Below are positions 22,869 through 34,800 of a stretch of DNA of 64,000 nucleotides, piece by piece. A model generated the notes under the pieces. The model did not search any database. It was not told the origin of the DNA and saw only the letters and a program-made list of their open reading frames with translations. The first letter of the stretch is position 1, and every line of letters begins with the position of its first letter. This DNA comes from Nephrocerus scutellatus (taxonomy: Eukaryota > Arthropoda > Insecta > Diptera > Pipunculidae): positions 110,029,908 through 110,093,907 of the forward strand of contig OX352763.1 of NCBI GenBank assembly GCA_947095585.1, read 5' to 3'. The position numbers and the translations under genes were made by a program.

Positions 22869-25800
22869 CTGTAAGAGTCGAGGGAAAAAGAAAACAACTA
22901 AATAAAAAAGATAATAAAGAAAAATAACCTTTTTTTGAATCATCTCTATAGGTAAGTTTTAGTTTTTAGGAAACTGAAAATTCCTTTAATTACTTGGTGA
23001 GTTTTCATCTTGTTCTGCGATCTTATTTCCCCCTTTTTCAGATCACAGACATGCGGACGGACTCAACACTGAGTTCTGAAGAAAGACAAATTTTGTCTCC
23101 AATGCGTACCTCCATAATAGCAGGGGTTGCAATCCTGTTGACATCACCATTCAAAGGCTGGCAATGGATAGTTCATACATTTCGAGAGGTATGACCTCCA
23201 TTGCTTGTCATGCGATACAATGGAACCTGCTTACCCTGACGATGGACGGTAGCCTAGACACAAAAAACGCAGAACAGTCGAAGAGGAGTCAAAGCAGCTA
23301 GGAAGAAGTTAAGCAGAGCTGCGATATATTTCCAAAAACCACATACGATGGCGTGTAGGCGAATTGGAGGCACTGAGACCCACAGGGGGATATATGATTT
23401 AATACCTATATTAATACTTAAGTTTCTAATGTCTCTTCTTTGCGTTGTTAGGAACGCCTGATAACTAAGAGACCAGAAATATAACTACGGTAATGAAGGA
23501 AGAATAAACCCTTTGCTAAAATTGTCAAAATGTCAGGCGAAGAAGATAAAGCCCTATTTATCAACGATTGTCAGAAGTCTCAGTAACCAAACAACAACAA
23601 CAAACAAGCAAATCAATAGCCGTAATCGTTCCTACGTAAGGATCCCTTCGTATCGCCAGTCATGGGAGAACTTGCTATATTGAAAAATGTATCAAGGGAG
23701 TCAGAATTAAAATCACCTGGAAAAGCCAAGCATTTATCTCAAAATCATGGAGAGACTCATTGATGTACTCATTAGAGGTTGGCTAGATTTGTCTACCCCT
23801 CTGGACTCAAGTAAGTTCGCGTACAGGAAAGGAAAGAGCATAGAAGGTGCCCTTCACTATCTTGCGAAGAAGAGAGAAGGAACTTTTCGTTCCAGGGAAG
23901 TGGCTCTGTTTGCATTCATAGATATTGAAGGCGAATTCGACAACATTACGACTCAATAGCAAGAGCAATTAGTACAAGATGGATCGAAGACTTGACCAAT
24001 CAATGGATAAGGGATATGCTCGAAAGTCTGTATGATCGCAGTTAAGGCCTGTCCCCAAGGAGGAGTCTTATCCTTGATAAACTGCTTAGCTGAAATTCTT
24101 ACATCAAGTCCACCATAGAACGCACCACTGGAGCCATGTGGGCCAACAGACGTTTTTCCGGCAGTACTTGGGGTCTAACTCCTAAAATCATGCACTGGAT
24201 GTTTACAATGATGGTGAGACCCATTTACATGTAAACGGCCTATCGTTTGGTGGACGAAAGTTCTTAAACGGACAACGGCAACTAAGCTTCAGAAGCTTTA
24301 AAGAATTGCCTGTGGCGGTATAACGGGTGCCATGCGTACCTACCCTATGGCGGCATTAGAACTAAAAAAAACTAAAATCAAGATCCCAATTTACAAAATC
24401 CCAATTATCAAAATCCTTATTTAGAGTTACATTGTATTCTTTTAAAAGGGATGTTTTGGATAATTATGGTATCCCAAAATCAAATTTTGCAATACAAAAT
24501 CCCTGGATCAAAATCCCCAGATCAAAATCCAAAATTACTGAATAATAATGTAGAGAAACGGGAAAAAATTGATTTGTTGGATTGGTTAAAATTAAGTTTT
24601 AAGATTTGATAATGGGATTTTGTAACTTGGAATTTGGCTGTTTAGCATTTTGTAAATTTTGGGATTTTCTATTTACCCAACCCTCATAATTTTCCAAAAC
24701 ATATACATTTGGTGATTTTGCTAAATGGGATTTTGTAAATTGGTATTTTGATTTTGGGATTTATTTTTCGTTTGCGATTTTGTATAAATGGGATTTTGTT
24801 TTTTGGAATTTCGTTACTATTCCTAATTATGTGATTTTGTGACAATGGGATTTTGTAAATTTGTTTTTTGATTTTGCGATTTATTTTTCGTTTGCGATTT
24901 TGTATAAATGGGATTTTGTTTTTTGGAATTTCGTTACTATCCCTAATTATGTGATTTTGTGACACTGGGATTTTGTGAAATTTTGTATTTGGAAACGTGA
25001 TTTTTGGATAGCATACCCAACCGTAACTAGAGCCTATTCTTCTAATTCCTGATCGGCAAAACAATAAGGCCTATACTGTAATCATAAAGACAAATCACAG
25101 ACTTACCATCAACGTGTTATTCAACTCAGATTGCAAATGAACTCCATTGACAAGGCCATTTTTTGTTGTAATTGATTTCACCAGATGTACATTCGAAAAT
25201 GTCAAATGACTTGAAAAATTTTGAGCGGAATTCAGCGTAATAAGATTATCCATATTCACTCCATTGAGGAAGGCAACATTCAGTGAATTGCCATCCAAAG
25301 CACCAGCATCAAAATGAAGATACCCTGAATGTTGACAAACGGAAAATACTATACCCAAGCAACTGTTTCAACTGTATCTCAACTTACCACCAATATTAGC
25401 AGGAAGATCTAAGCGCAATGAGTTCCTCAACCAATCTGCCAAGGAACATCCTAGCAAATTGTTTGCTTTTAGCGAACTGTTGACAGTGACTTGTGTTGCA
25501 TGAACTTCATCTTCGAATATAACTGGCGCTGATATCACCACCTTCCTAGGATCATCGATTAATACAATGTTTTCCAGCAAATACTCCAGGTTATAGCCAT
25601 TCAGTTGTTTGATGTGTGCTCCATTTTCAATGGTAACATTTCCCTTGAATACAGTTACTCCGTGGATGGTGTTAGTGCCATTATTGTAGATGAGGTTTTT
25701 AAAAAATCCATTTAGGTGATCAATGTCATTAAGGTTGCCGTGAACGAAGAGATCATCAACACTAACATCACCTGGTAGAGGAATATCTCCGAGAAGGACA

Positions 25801-28800
25801 AATGATTTGAGATCTTTGTCATAACGACAGCGACTAGTTAAACTGGCCAATGGATAGTCATTCAGTAAACCATCTATCTCTAATGTTTCGGCAAATAAAT
25901 TTCCATTTATCTTAATGGTTTCCCTGAACTGATTGGCGGTTTGCTTGGTGGCGATTTCCTCAAATGGAATTCCATTAAGCGCCGTCACAACGGTATTCCC
26001 AAGGACTACAACATTCTGTGTAAACGTTTTTGCCCCCAAAACGATAGGACTGGAATTGTTCGACTTGAAAACAATGTCGGCTATAAACTTTGGAAAATCT
26101 ACACCATTCAGCATACCCTCAACATTTAAATCGCCGTGCACCTCAAGCGATTCGACAAAATTCAAATTTGTGCGCAAAAAGTTCGTTTGATTCAACCAAA
26201 TGACATTCAGTTGAATGTCCTGGTCGAAATGGTGACCATTCAGTTTGTTAACCTGGACATCACCTTCGACAATAATTGAATCGACTTGAATTTTACCTTC
26301 GAGAATCATTGCGGGTATATTATCGATTTTATCAAGAAAGCCAAGCAGAAAGTCAGCATTAATGCCATACAAAGTGTCCGCCTGAAGTCCAGCATCCAGG
26401 ATTAATTTGTTAATAAAAAAGTTTCCATTTTTAACGAAAAATGGTTGGTTCTCGATGAATTCTTTTAAATTCAATTCATTCAGCAGACCAGATCCGAAAA
26501 TATCACCATCCACTTGAACCTTTTCCGACCGCAGAATATCGAAGAATACTTCCTTTGCCACTAAGTCTTCATCTAAAGTCTGAAAATCTGTAGCAACAGC
26601 ATCGCCATTCAAATGCTTCAGAATATCCATTGATTCTGCATAAGGATTCTCAAGAAATCTTAACTCCACATCAGTTAGGAGCTGATCTTGGTCGATTTTT
26701 ACACTGTTAGTGAGTAATTCCGATACATTCACCGAATCGAAAGTTCCACCAATTGTTAGATTGCTGAAGTAAACGAATCCACGAATTTCACTAATATCCA
26801 AGTCCTGTTGTGTGTTTTTGGTAACAAAATTCTCAGACGGAATTCCACTCACTGTGTTTTGTGTGAGTTCAAAAGTATCTGGAAATGTAACGGCGGTGAA
26901 GGTCTTTGCTGACGGAATAGAAATCTCCGCATCGTGTAAAGCAGCAGGAATCTGAACTACATCACCCAGGAGTGCATCTAAATCCAAGTTGTTATATTTT
27001 CCATTGACATGAACGGGCCCGTCTACTTCTAAATGTCGAAAATTCAATGCAGAATGAATGACGTGTGATTCTAGTAAGCTTGGATTTGCAAGAAATTTTC
27101 CAAGCCTCTTGCCATGAACGGTGCCATTGAGCTGAAATTTAAAAAAATAACAAAACTAAGCTGAGCTGGAATTTGAAAAGAATATCTTATAAGTGAGACT
27201 GAAATTTGATAGGAATGTATTGTAACTGAGTATTCGCTGGAGTTTGAAAGGAATAACTGAGCCTAGAATTTAAAAGCAATAACTTAAAACTGAAACTTAG
27301 CGGCAATTTGAAATGAATTACCTTAAATTAAGACTTAAATTTAAAAGGAATAACTTAAAGCTGAGACTTAGCTCGAGTTCTAAATGAATAACTTAAAACT
27401 GAGACTGGATTTTTAAACTGAATAACTTAATGCTCAAATAGGTGGGGAGTCAGTACTCAGGCAGTATATAGCTTATAGCATATACCCATATCAGATAGAC
27501 CACGTGTTGCTAGACCGCCGCCACAATCCGAACCTGATGACGGTACGAACGTACCGAGGTGTCAACATCGACTCGGACCACTATCACGATATTATGGTGC
27601 TTATGAAAAGAATACCGTCCGTGAACTAGATCAGTACAGAGAGCAAGGACCGCACCAGGCGCGGAAGTTCTACAAAAGAGACCGCGGTATGACGTAATAT
27701 ACATATAACGCATTACACATACAAAGCCAAAGGGAGTAATCTGATCGCTAATCTCAAAGGCATCTTAGAGCGATGGGAAGAGAACTTTCATGAGTTGCTA
27801 ATGGCCACCTAACTGAGGAATTGGAGGTTCCACCAATGACAGAAAACCATACTATGCTGCTGCCATCAAGCATAGACGAAGTTGGCAAAGCGAAAAATCG
27901 GCTCAAAAATAAGAAGGCCCTGGGATCAGATGGGATCTCAGCGGAACTGATTAAAATCAAGGAGGACCCACAATACACCAAGCAATTCATTAAATAATAG
28001 TGCAAATATGAGGGGAAGAAGCGAAGTCACATTAGGCATCATGTGCCCCATACACAACTCCACCATAGCCGGTCACAAGTTCGTGTTGTGAAAGGAGGGG
28101 TGGATGAGCAGAACCTCGTCAATTAACCATGGGTCATCCGGATGATGTGAACGCCATGAAGGGACCCCACACACCACCGTGCTGGGTTCTAGCTGCATCC
28201 CAACCCTATATATGGGTATTATGCGGTGCTTTACCACGGAAGATAAAGGGGCCGCGTATACTTTAAATGTGCTGCCAGGGTCTGCTTTGCAACCGCCCAG
28301 GCACTCATATCTGAAGGAACTGAGATCATTGATACTAGATCTCACCAATATTTGGTTTGGTCCGACGGGAGTTGTCTTTGCCCAACAGATAAAGTTGACC
28401 TTGAGGTTGACCGAGTCTAAGGACCCAGTTTATTCTGGGGATGCAACTTGCTCTCAAAAGAGGGGAATGCCTAATGGGAATAGCTATGAGCATGCATAAT
28501 GGGGAAAACTAGGCAAACAGGGGTTCGTCCCTCTTTACTAACTACTACTGTGCCCCATATCTGAGAAGGGAGATATCGCAACATGCATCAATTATCATGG
28601 TAAAAAGTTGTTGAGTACCGCGTATGATAGCACAGCCAGAGTAGAGCTTTATAAAGCCATGAGAAAATTCGGCATCCCAAATAAACTGACACGACTGTGT
28701 AGGTTGACCATGACAAATGTTATAAGCCAAGTAAAAATATCCGGATTACCATCAAGCCCATTTAATCATAGCATCCAAGATGCTATGGTCATACCACCAG

Positions 28801-31800
28801 TACTTACATATGGATCAGTGACTTGGGTGCTTAACAAAAAGCATTCTGACCTCTAAGCCGTTTTCGAGAGAAAAGTCATATGGATAATTTTTGGCTCCGT
28901 ATGTGAGGAAGGACGATTCCGGAGACTCTATAATGATGAGATCTACGAGCGTTACCGCGATGTCGACATCGTGAAGAGAATTAAACTTTATTATGGAACA
29001 CGACAGCGAGGCCGACCAAGCATACGCTGGAAGGATGACATACAGCAGGACGATCAGAATTTAGAAATGCAAAACTGGATGACATCGGCTCAAAATCGGG
29101 TCCCATGGTCGGGTGATGATGATGAACCTTTAAATTGAGACTTAAATTTGAAAGGAATAGCTTAAAACTAAGGCTTAGAAAGAATTTAAAAGGAATAAGC
29201 TAAAGCTGATACAGGAATTCGAAAGGAATAACTTAAAACTGAGACTTAGCTGGAATTTCAAAAGAATAACTTACAACTGAGACTGGAATTTGAAAGGAAT
29301 AACATAAAACAGAGACTTTGCAGGAAAGGAGTAACTTATAATTGAGACTTGAATATGAAAGGAATAACTTAAAACTGTCAGTTAGGTAGAATTTTAAATG
29401 AATAACATCAAACTGATTCTTGATATTCCTGGAATATGAAAAGAATTGCTTACAACTGAGACTGGAATTTGAAAAGAATAACATAAAACAGAGACTTACC
29501 TGGAATTTCAAAAGAATAACTTACAACTGAGACTGGAATTTGAAAGGAATAACATAAAACAGAGACTTTGCAGGAAAGGAGTAACTTATAATTGAGACTT
29601 GAATATGAAAGGAATAACTTAAAACTGTCAGTTAGGTAGAATTTTAAATGAATAACATCAAACTGATACTTGACACGCGGACAGCTGTCAGATCCTACCT
29701 CCAGCTGTTCGGAAACCTCAAGCTGAGTAAAAGTTGTCAAACCAGGAATACTCTGCGATTCCGAAAGAGTTATAATGTCGAATGGATCTACCCCATTAAT
29801 TGGACCTCCTGTGTCCACGGCAGTTGCGGCTAGAAAAACGAGAACAAATTTACATTCATTTGAGTGATGAAAGAGACTAGATATTTTTTGCTGAATTGCT
29901 TTTAAGCTGACAGTTATATTCTTATATTACCACTCACCCAAAGTTCCAAGAAAATTCTTCTCTGCTCTTACCACACTTGTAGTCGGTCCACTTGACCAAA
30001 GGTAATCATCGGGAAATTTCAGTGAGTTAAGTGTATCAATTGTCAGTTTATCCTCAACAATGACTTCCTGTAACAAAAACAATTATCTGTAATACAATAC
30101 TTCTTGTCAAAATCACTTGCTCACTAATGCACGCACGCAGACACCAAAACACAATCCTAAAATTATGCAAGTGTATATCCGCACGCACAAATATAGGCCT
30201 AAGATCATGCAATGCTTTTTTGTGGACGTAAATGTGGATAGAGAAATACTTTCGTTGCAAGACAACTGACATTGAATTAAATAATAAAGGTTTTTTCAAT
30301 AGGGACATAACAATTTCGTATCTCAATATAAACACACTTTTATATTTTTTTTAGGTTTTGTTAATAATTGAATATCAGGTAAGACTTTTGTTTTTATTAC
30401 GGTTAAGTTTACGAATGACCAATGTTTGGAAATTATTAAAAAATAATACCGAATTTTTGAGTCGGTTGTTGCAAATTTAAGAGCGCTTACTCCAATTTTC
30501 GGTCGTAATATTCGTGCCAGCAGACAGGCGGCTGTGCGTGCTATAGTGGATAAATTTCAGTCAACATATTCACTATTCAATTTTCCTGTGCCAGTAAGAC
30601 AACGAAGCAATTTAAGTACCGCTAGTATCGCATCCGTAAGTGCTTAGTTCAAAGTAACAATTTCTCCTAATAAAGATGAGATCGCTACCGCCATCAACGC
30701 ACTAAAGAACAACAAGTCGGTAGGACTAGATGGTATATCTGCAGAGCTTCTGCGTGCCGCTCCGACGACATCAGCAGAGCTTTTATATCCTCTGGTAGAA
30801 AGATCTTGAGAGGCAGAAAGTTTCCCCGACGAGTGAAAGAAGGGAATGATTGCAAACTCCCTAAAAAGGGTAGTCTTATGGAGTGCGAAAACTGAAGAGG
30901 CATTTGCGTTCTTCCTGCAGTTGAAAAGCAAAGTAGCAAAGTAGTACTTGAGCGAATTAAGGAATATCTAGAAAATACACTCGATGCCGAACAAACAGGT
31001 TTCCGCACTGGACCCTCCTGTCTCGACCACATTAACACACTGCGGATCATTATTGAACAGTGCGTTGAATTCCGGGCACCACTACACCTGCTGTTCATCG
31101 AGATTTTGAGAAGGCGTTTGACAGTGTCAACAGACAGTTATCTGGCTTGCCTTGCGCAGGAGGGATATACCCGATAAATCAAATAGCTATTATTAAAGCA
31201 ACCTATGATGGCTCTAAATGTCATATGCTGCATAGAGGAAAGCTGTCAGAGGTATTCGAGATTCTAAGTGGGGTACGACAAGGTTGCATTCTATCACCGA
31301 TACTTTTTTTGTTGGTGATTAGCGATGTGCTTTGCGTAGCTTTATCTACTGGAAATGGAGGAATTCGTTGGACTCTTACATCTCAACTTAAACATCTGGA
31401 CTACGCTGACGACGTTTGTTTACTCTCTCACAGGATTATGGAGCTGCGCCAAATGACAACAAATGTGGAAAGGGAATGTTGCGGGTTTGAAGAGAAATAC
31501 TGCCAAAACCAAAATCATCAACCTCAGCATTTACTCAGTAACTCAAGTTAACATTGCAGGACAACTATTAGAGAAGAGAGTTACCAATATCTTGGGAGCA
31601 TTGTCTCGACCGAAGGTGGAACTGAACAGGACATTGTCTGCCAAATCGACAAAGCATAATCAGTGTTTGGAATGATGTCCATGATATGGCGAAACAATGC
31701 GATCGGCTTAAACACGAAGCTGCGACTGTTCCGTTCAAATGTGGAATCTGTGCTGTTGGGTGCAGCACTTGGAAGGTGACCGCCACTATCACAAAAAAGG

Positions 31801-34800
31801 TTACAAACATAATAGGTACGTACGGAATATCTTAAGGGTAAAGCGTATCTCTAACGAACATCTTTACCAGAGAACGGGTCAGGAACCAATAGGCACAACT
31901 ACGTACATGAAAAAGAAATACAAGAAATATAAAAAAACTGTTTCGACTGGCATGGCAGCAATGATATCTCGAACCAACCGTGGGATTGGGACGAGATTTA
32001 ATCCTAATGGAAACAAGTTAATGTAAGAAAACTTCGTTTTTCGGGTACAAACTTTAATGTATACATCGAAACACGCCACACAGTCCTTTATTATTTGGTA
32101 ACAATCGCCAAAATATATGTTTTTGAGGTCCACAGATCAACATGCGTATTGCAAGGGTAAATCTGTGGAAACACCTCTGCATACGCTAGTATTCCCTACA
32201 CGGAAAACGTAGCTATTGCCGTCTCAGGAAAGTACCCTAACACCTTAAGAGAAGCTTAAGAGAACTCCTGAAAAATGCTTTCAACAAGCTTACAAATTGG
32301 GTAGATCGCTACGGTTTAGGAGTAAACCCACACAAAACTGAAATTGTCCTCTTTACTAGGAAATACAAAATCCCACGTGTTGACCCTCCTTCTAATAAAG
32401 GTACAATTTTAGCATTCTCTGATAAAGCCAGGTATTTGAGTCTTATTTTGGAGAGAAAGCTAAGCTAGAAACCTAACATACAGTAAGAGTTCGAAAAGTC
32501 TCAGTGGCACTCTTCTCATAAAAAGAGGCCATTGCTAGCAGATAGGGTCTTCAACCCCATATAACTCATTAGCTATATACAGCGGTAGTAAGACCTACTC
32601 TTATATACGGTGTGACTGTTTGGTGGACTGCCTTAGATATGAAAGTAAATCGAGATAAATTAAGCGAAGTCCAAAGATCAGCTAGTCTATGTATGAGCGG
32701 AGCACTTCGTACAACTCCCTTCGCCGCACTAGACATTCTGTTCGACCTTACACCTCTCGACATTTTCAGCAGGAAGGTAGCTGCTAACTCGGCTATTCGC
32801 CTCAAGGCTATCTCTCAGTAGACTAGAAATGAAATCGACCACTCCTCTATCCTGAATTTATTCAGGATCCCAGACTACATAGACTACACCACTCCACAGC
32901 TTCATTTCAATAAAAACTTCCAGATCACCATCCCCTCCAGAATATTCAGGAAGGAAGGCGCGTACCTGGAAGATGAACACATTCATTTTTACACAGACGT
33001 GTCTAAAACTGATGAGGTGGAGTTGGTGGAGGTGTTTTCTCAAAAAAGCTAAACCGTAGCCTCACTTTCCGTCTTCCTAATCACTGTAGTGTTTCCAAGA
33101 CAGAGATGAAGGTGATCAGTGAAGCCTTATCTTGGCTGAATAGTAACGTTATATCCGGTAAGATATCTGTATATTCTCGGATAGCCAATAAGTCGCGCTG
33201 TAATCCCTGGTTTTATTCTCTTAAAATTCAACCTTAGCCTTTAACTGCCGATCATCTCTTAGGGAGGTGGCGGAGCAGTTTAATATCCACCTGTGTTGGG
33301 TGCCGGGGCATAGAGACATTCTGGGAACTGTATGGCTGACAAAGTCACCAAACAAGAAACTACACTACCCATCTCACCAAAATATGGCTATCTAGGCATA
33401 CCAATCGCTACATTCAAACTCATGTTAAAGCGGGATGCTAAAGGTTGAACTGGCGAACTTAGATGTTATGCGTTAGGAAGGGTTTCCGAGCCATCTACCC
33501 CTCCAGGGATCAATGGAGAGATGGATCGTCACAAGAAACCGCTGCTATCAAATTCTTCACGGACGGCTCCAAACTCGACGGATGGGTCGGTGCCGGAGTC
33601 TACTGTGACAAACCTAGCGTGAGCATTTCCGTTCGACACCCGGACCATTGCAGCGTGTATCAGGCTGAGGTAACAGCGATTGAGGAAGCGGTAACCTGGC
33701 TGAAACATAATATATTATCGGTAACCGATATTATAATTTACATAGACAGTCAGGCGGCAATCAAATCGCTGGAATCGGTCTTGATGGCATCGGGGGTAGC
33801 GATAAGCTGCCACACATCTCTCAAGGAGATGAGCGAGTTTTTTAACATATGCTTAGTATGGGTCCCCGGTCACTCTGATATCGTTGGGAATTGCAAAGCA
33901 GACGAACTAGCCAGAAATGGCACAAAACTGCAACCGGAAAGGGCAGGCATAGGAAGACCACTATCAATGGTCAAGCTAATTCTTCGGAAAGAGGCAGAAA
34001 AATTAACAAACGCGAGACGGTTGCATACCAACACATGTAATATTGCAAAGCAAGTCTGGCCTAAGCTGGACCTAAATCGCTCTAAAGCACTGATATCCCT
34101 ACGAAGAGGGGATATAAGAATGACTATAGGTATCTTAACGGGGCACTGTCTTCTTGGAGTGCATGCGAGAAAGATGGGCCTTGAGTTCAATGACTTCTGC
34201 AGAAGCTGTTATGACGCCGAGGAGGAGGAAACAGTATCCCATTTCCTGTATACATGCCCGGCTCTTGCAAGCAGAAGACTAAAATATCTGGGATATGGTA
34301 CACTAAACAGCTTATCGGATGTCGAAAACTGCAAAGTGGGAGACATCCTTAAATTTACAAGGCTCTGATCCTGTGGTATCACAATGGACCGTACTTTGGT
34401 CTAAGTGTGCAATAGCAGCCACCGAACCTAACCTAACCTATAGCGGGATGCTACTGACAAAACTAATCGTAGGTGGTCAAATGGTACAACTTCCATAGCG
34501 ACAAAACAGATCTGGCCCAAGCTGGATCGGAAGCGCTCCAAGTGTTTGATCTCACAAACACTATAAGACTATAAGACACTGTCTTATAGGTAGGCATGCA
34601 GCAAGATTCGTAGTCTTCTCGAATGACTTCGGCAGAAGCTGCATGGATGAGCATGAGGAGGAGACCATTATCCACCTTCCCTGTACTTGTCCAGCCCTCT
34701 CCCAGAAACGTAAACAATGACGCAAATGATTTAATCAACACTGATATCAGCAGTCTCCTTTGCTTCATACGAAGCTCTAAATGGTTCAACAAGTAGGTGG

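Larger units (their letters stand above)
33441..34441 (+). mobile_element. Younger LOA-like LINE copy, 5'-truncated, with 12-bp target duplication
   Basis: AGCGGGATGCTA occurs at 33429-33440 and at 34442-34453, bracketing exactly 1001 bp. The insert has an uninterrupted RNase H frame (33463-34368), a short 3' untranslated region and a (CCTAA)n tail at 34425-34440 directly before the second duplication copy. This is the expected structure of target-primed reverse transcription with 5' truncation. It is the least decayed LINE in the window. Confidence 0.92.

Noticed and set aside
22869..22943. Hydrophobic, signal-peptide-like N-terminus of the long open frame ending at 20649
   Set aside because: It is the translated T-rich polypyrimidine tract of the intron. 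CTCTTACAG|GTG marks the exon start, and the preceding exon joins in frame and completes a repeat module.
29450..29698. Coding extension of exon 5 into the duplicated intron sequence
   Set aside because: The frame is open by chance across a minisatellite. Its better-looking donor would break the phase with exon 6 and destroy the module alignment.
33463..34368. 301-codon frame as a host RNase H gene
   Set aside because: It is bracketed by a LINE target duplication, ends with the LINE tail and is preceded by an in-frame stop and a truncation point.
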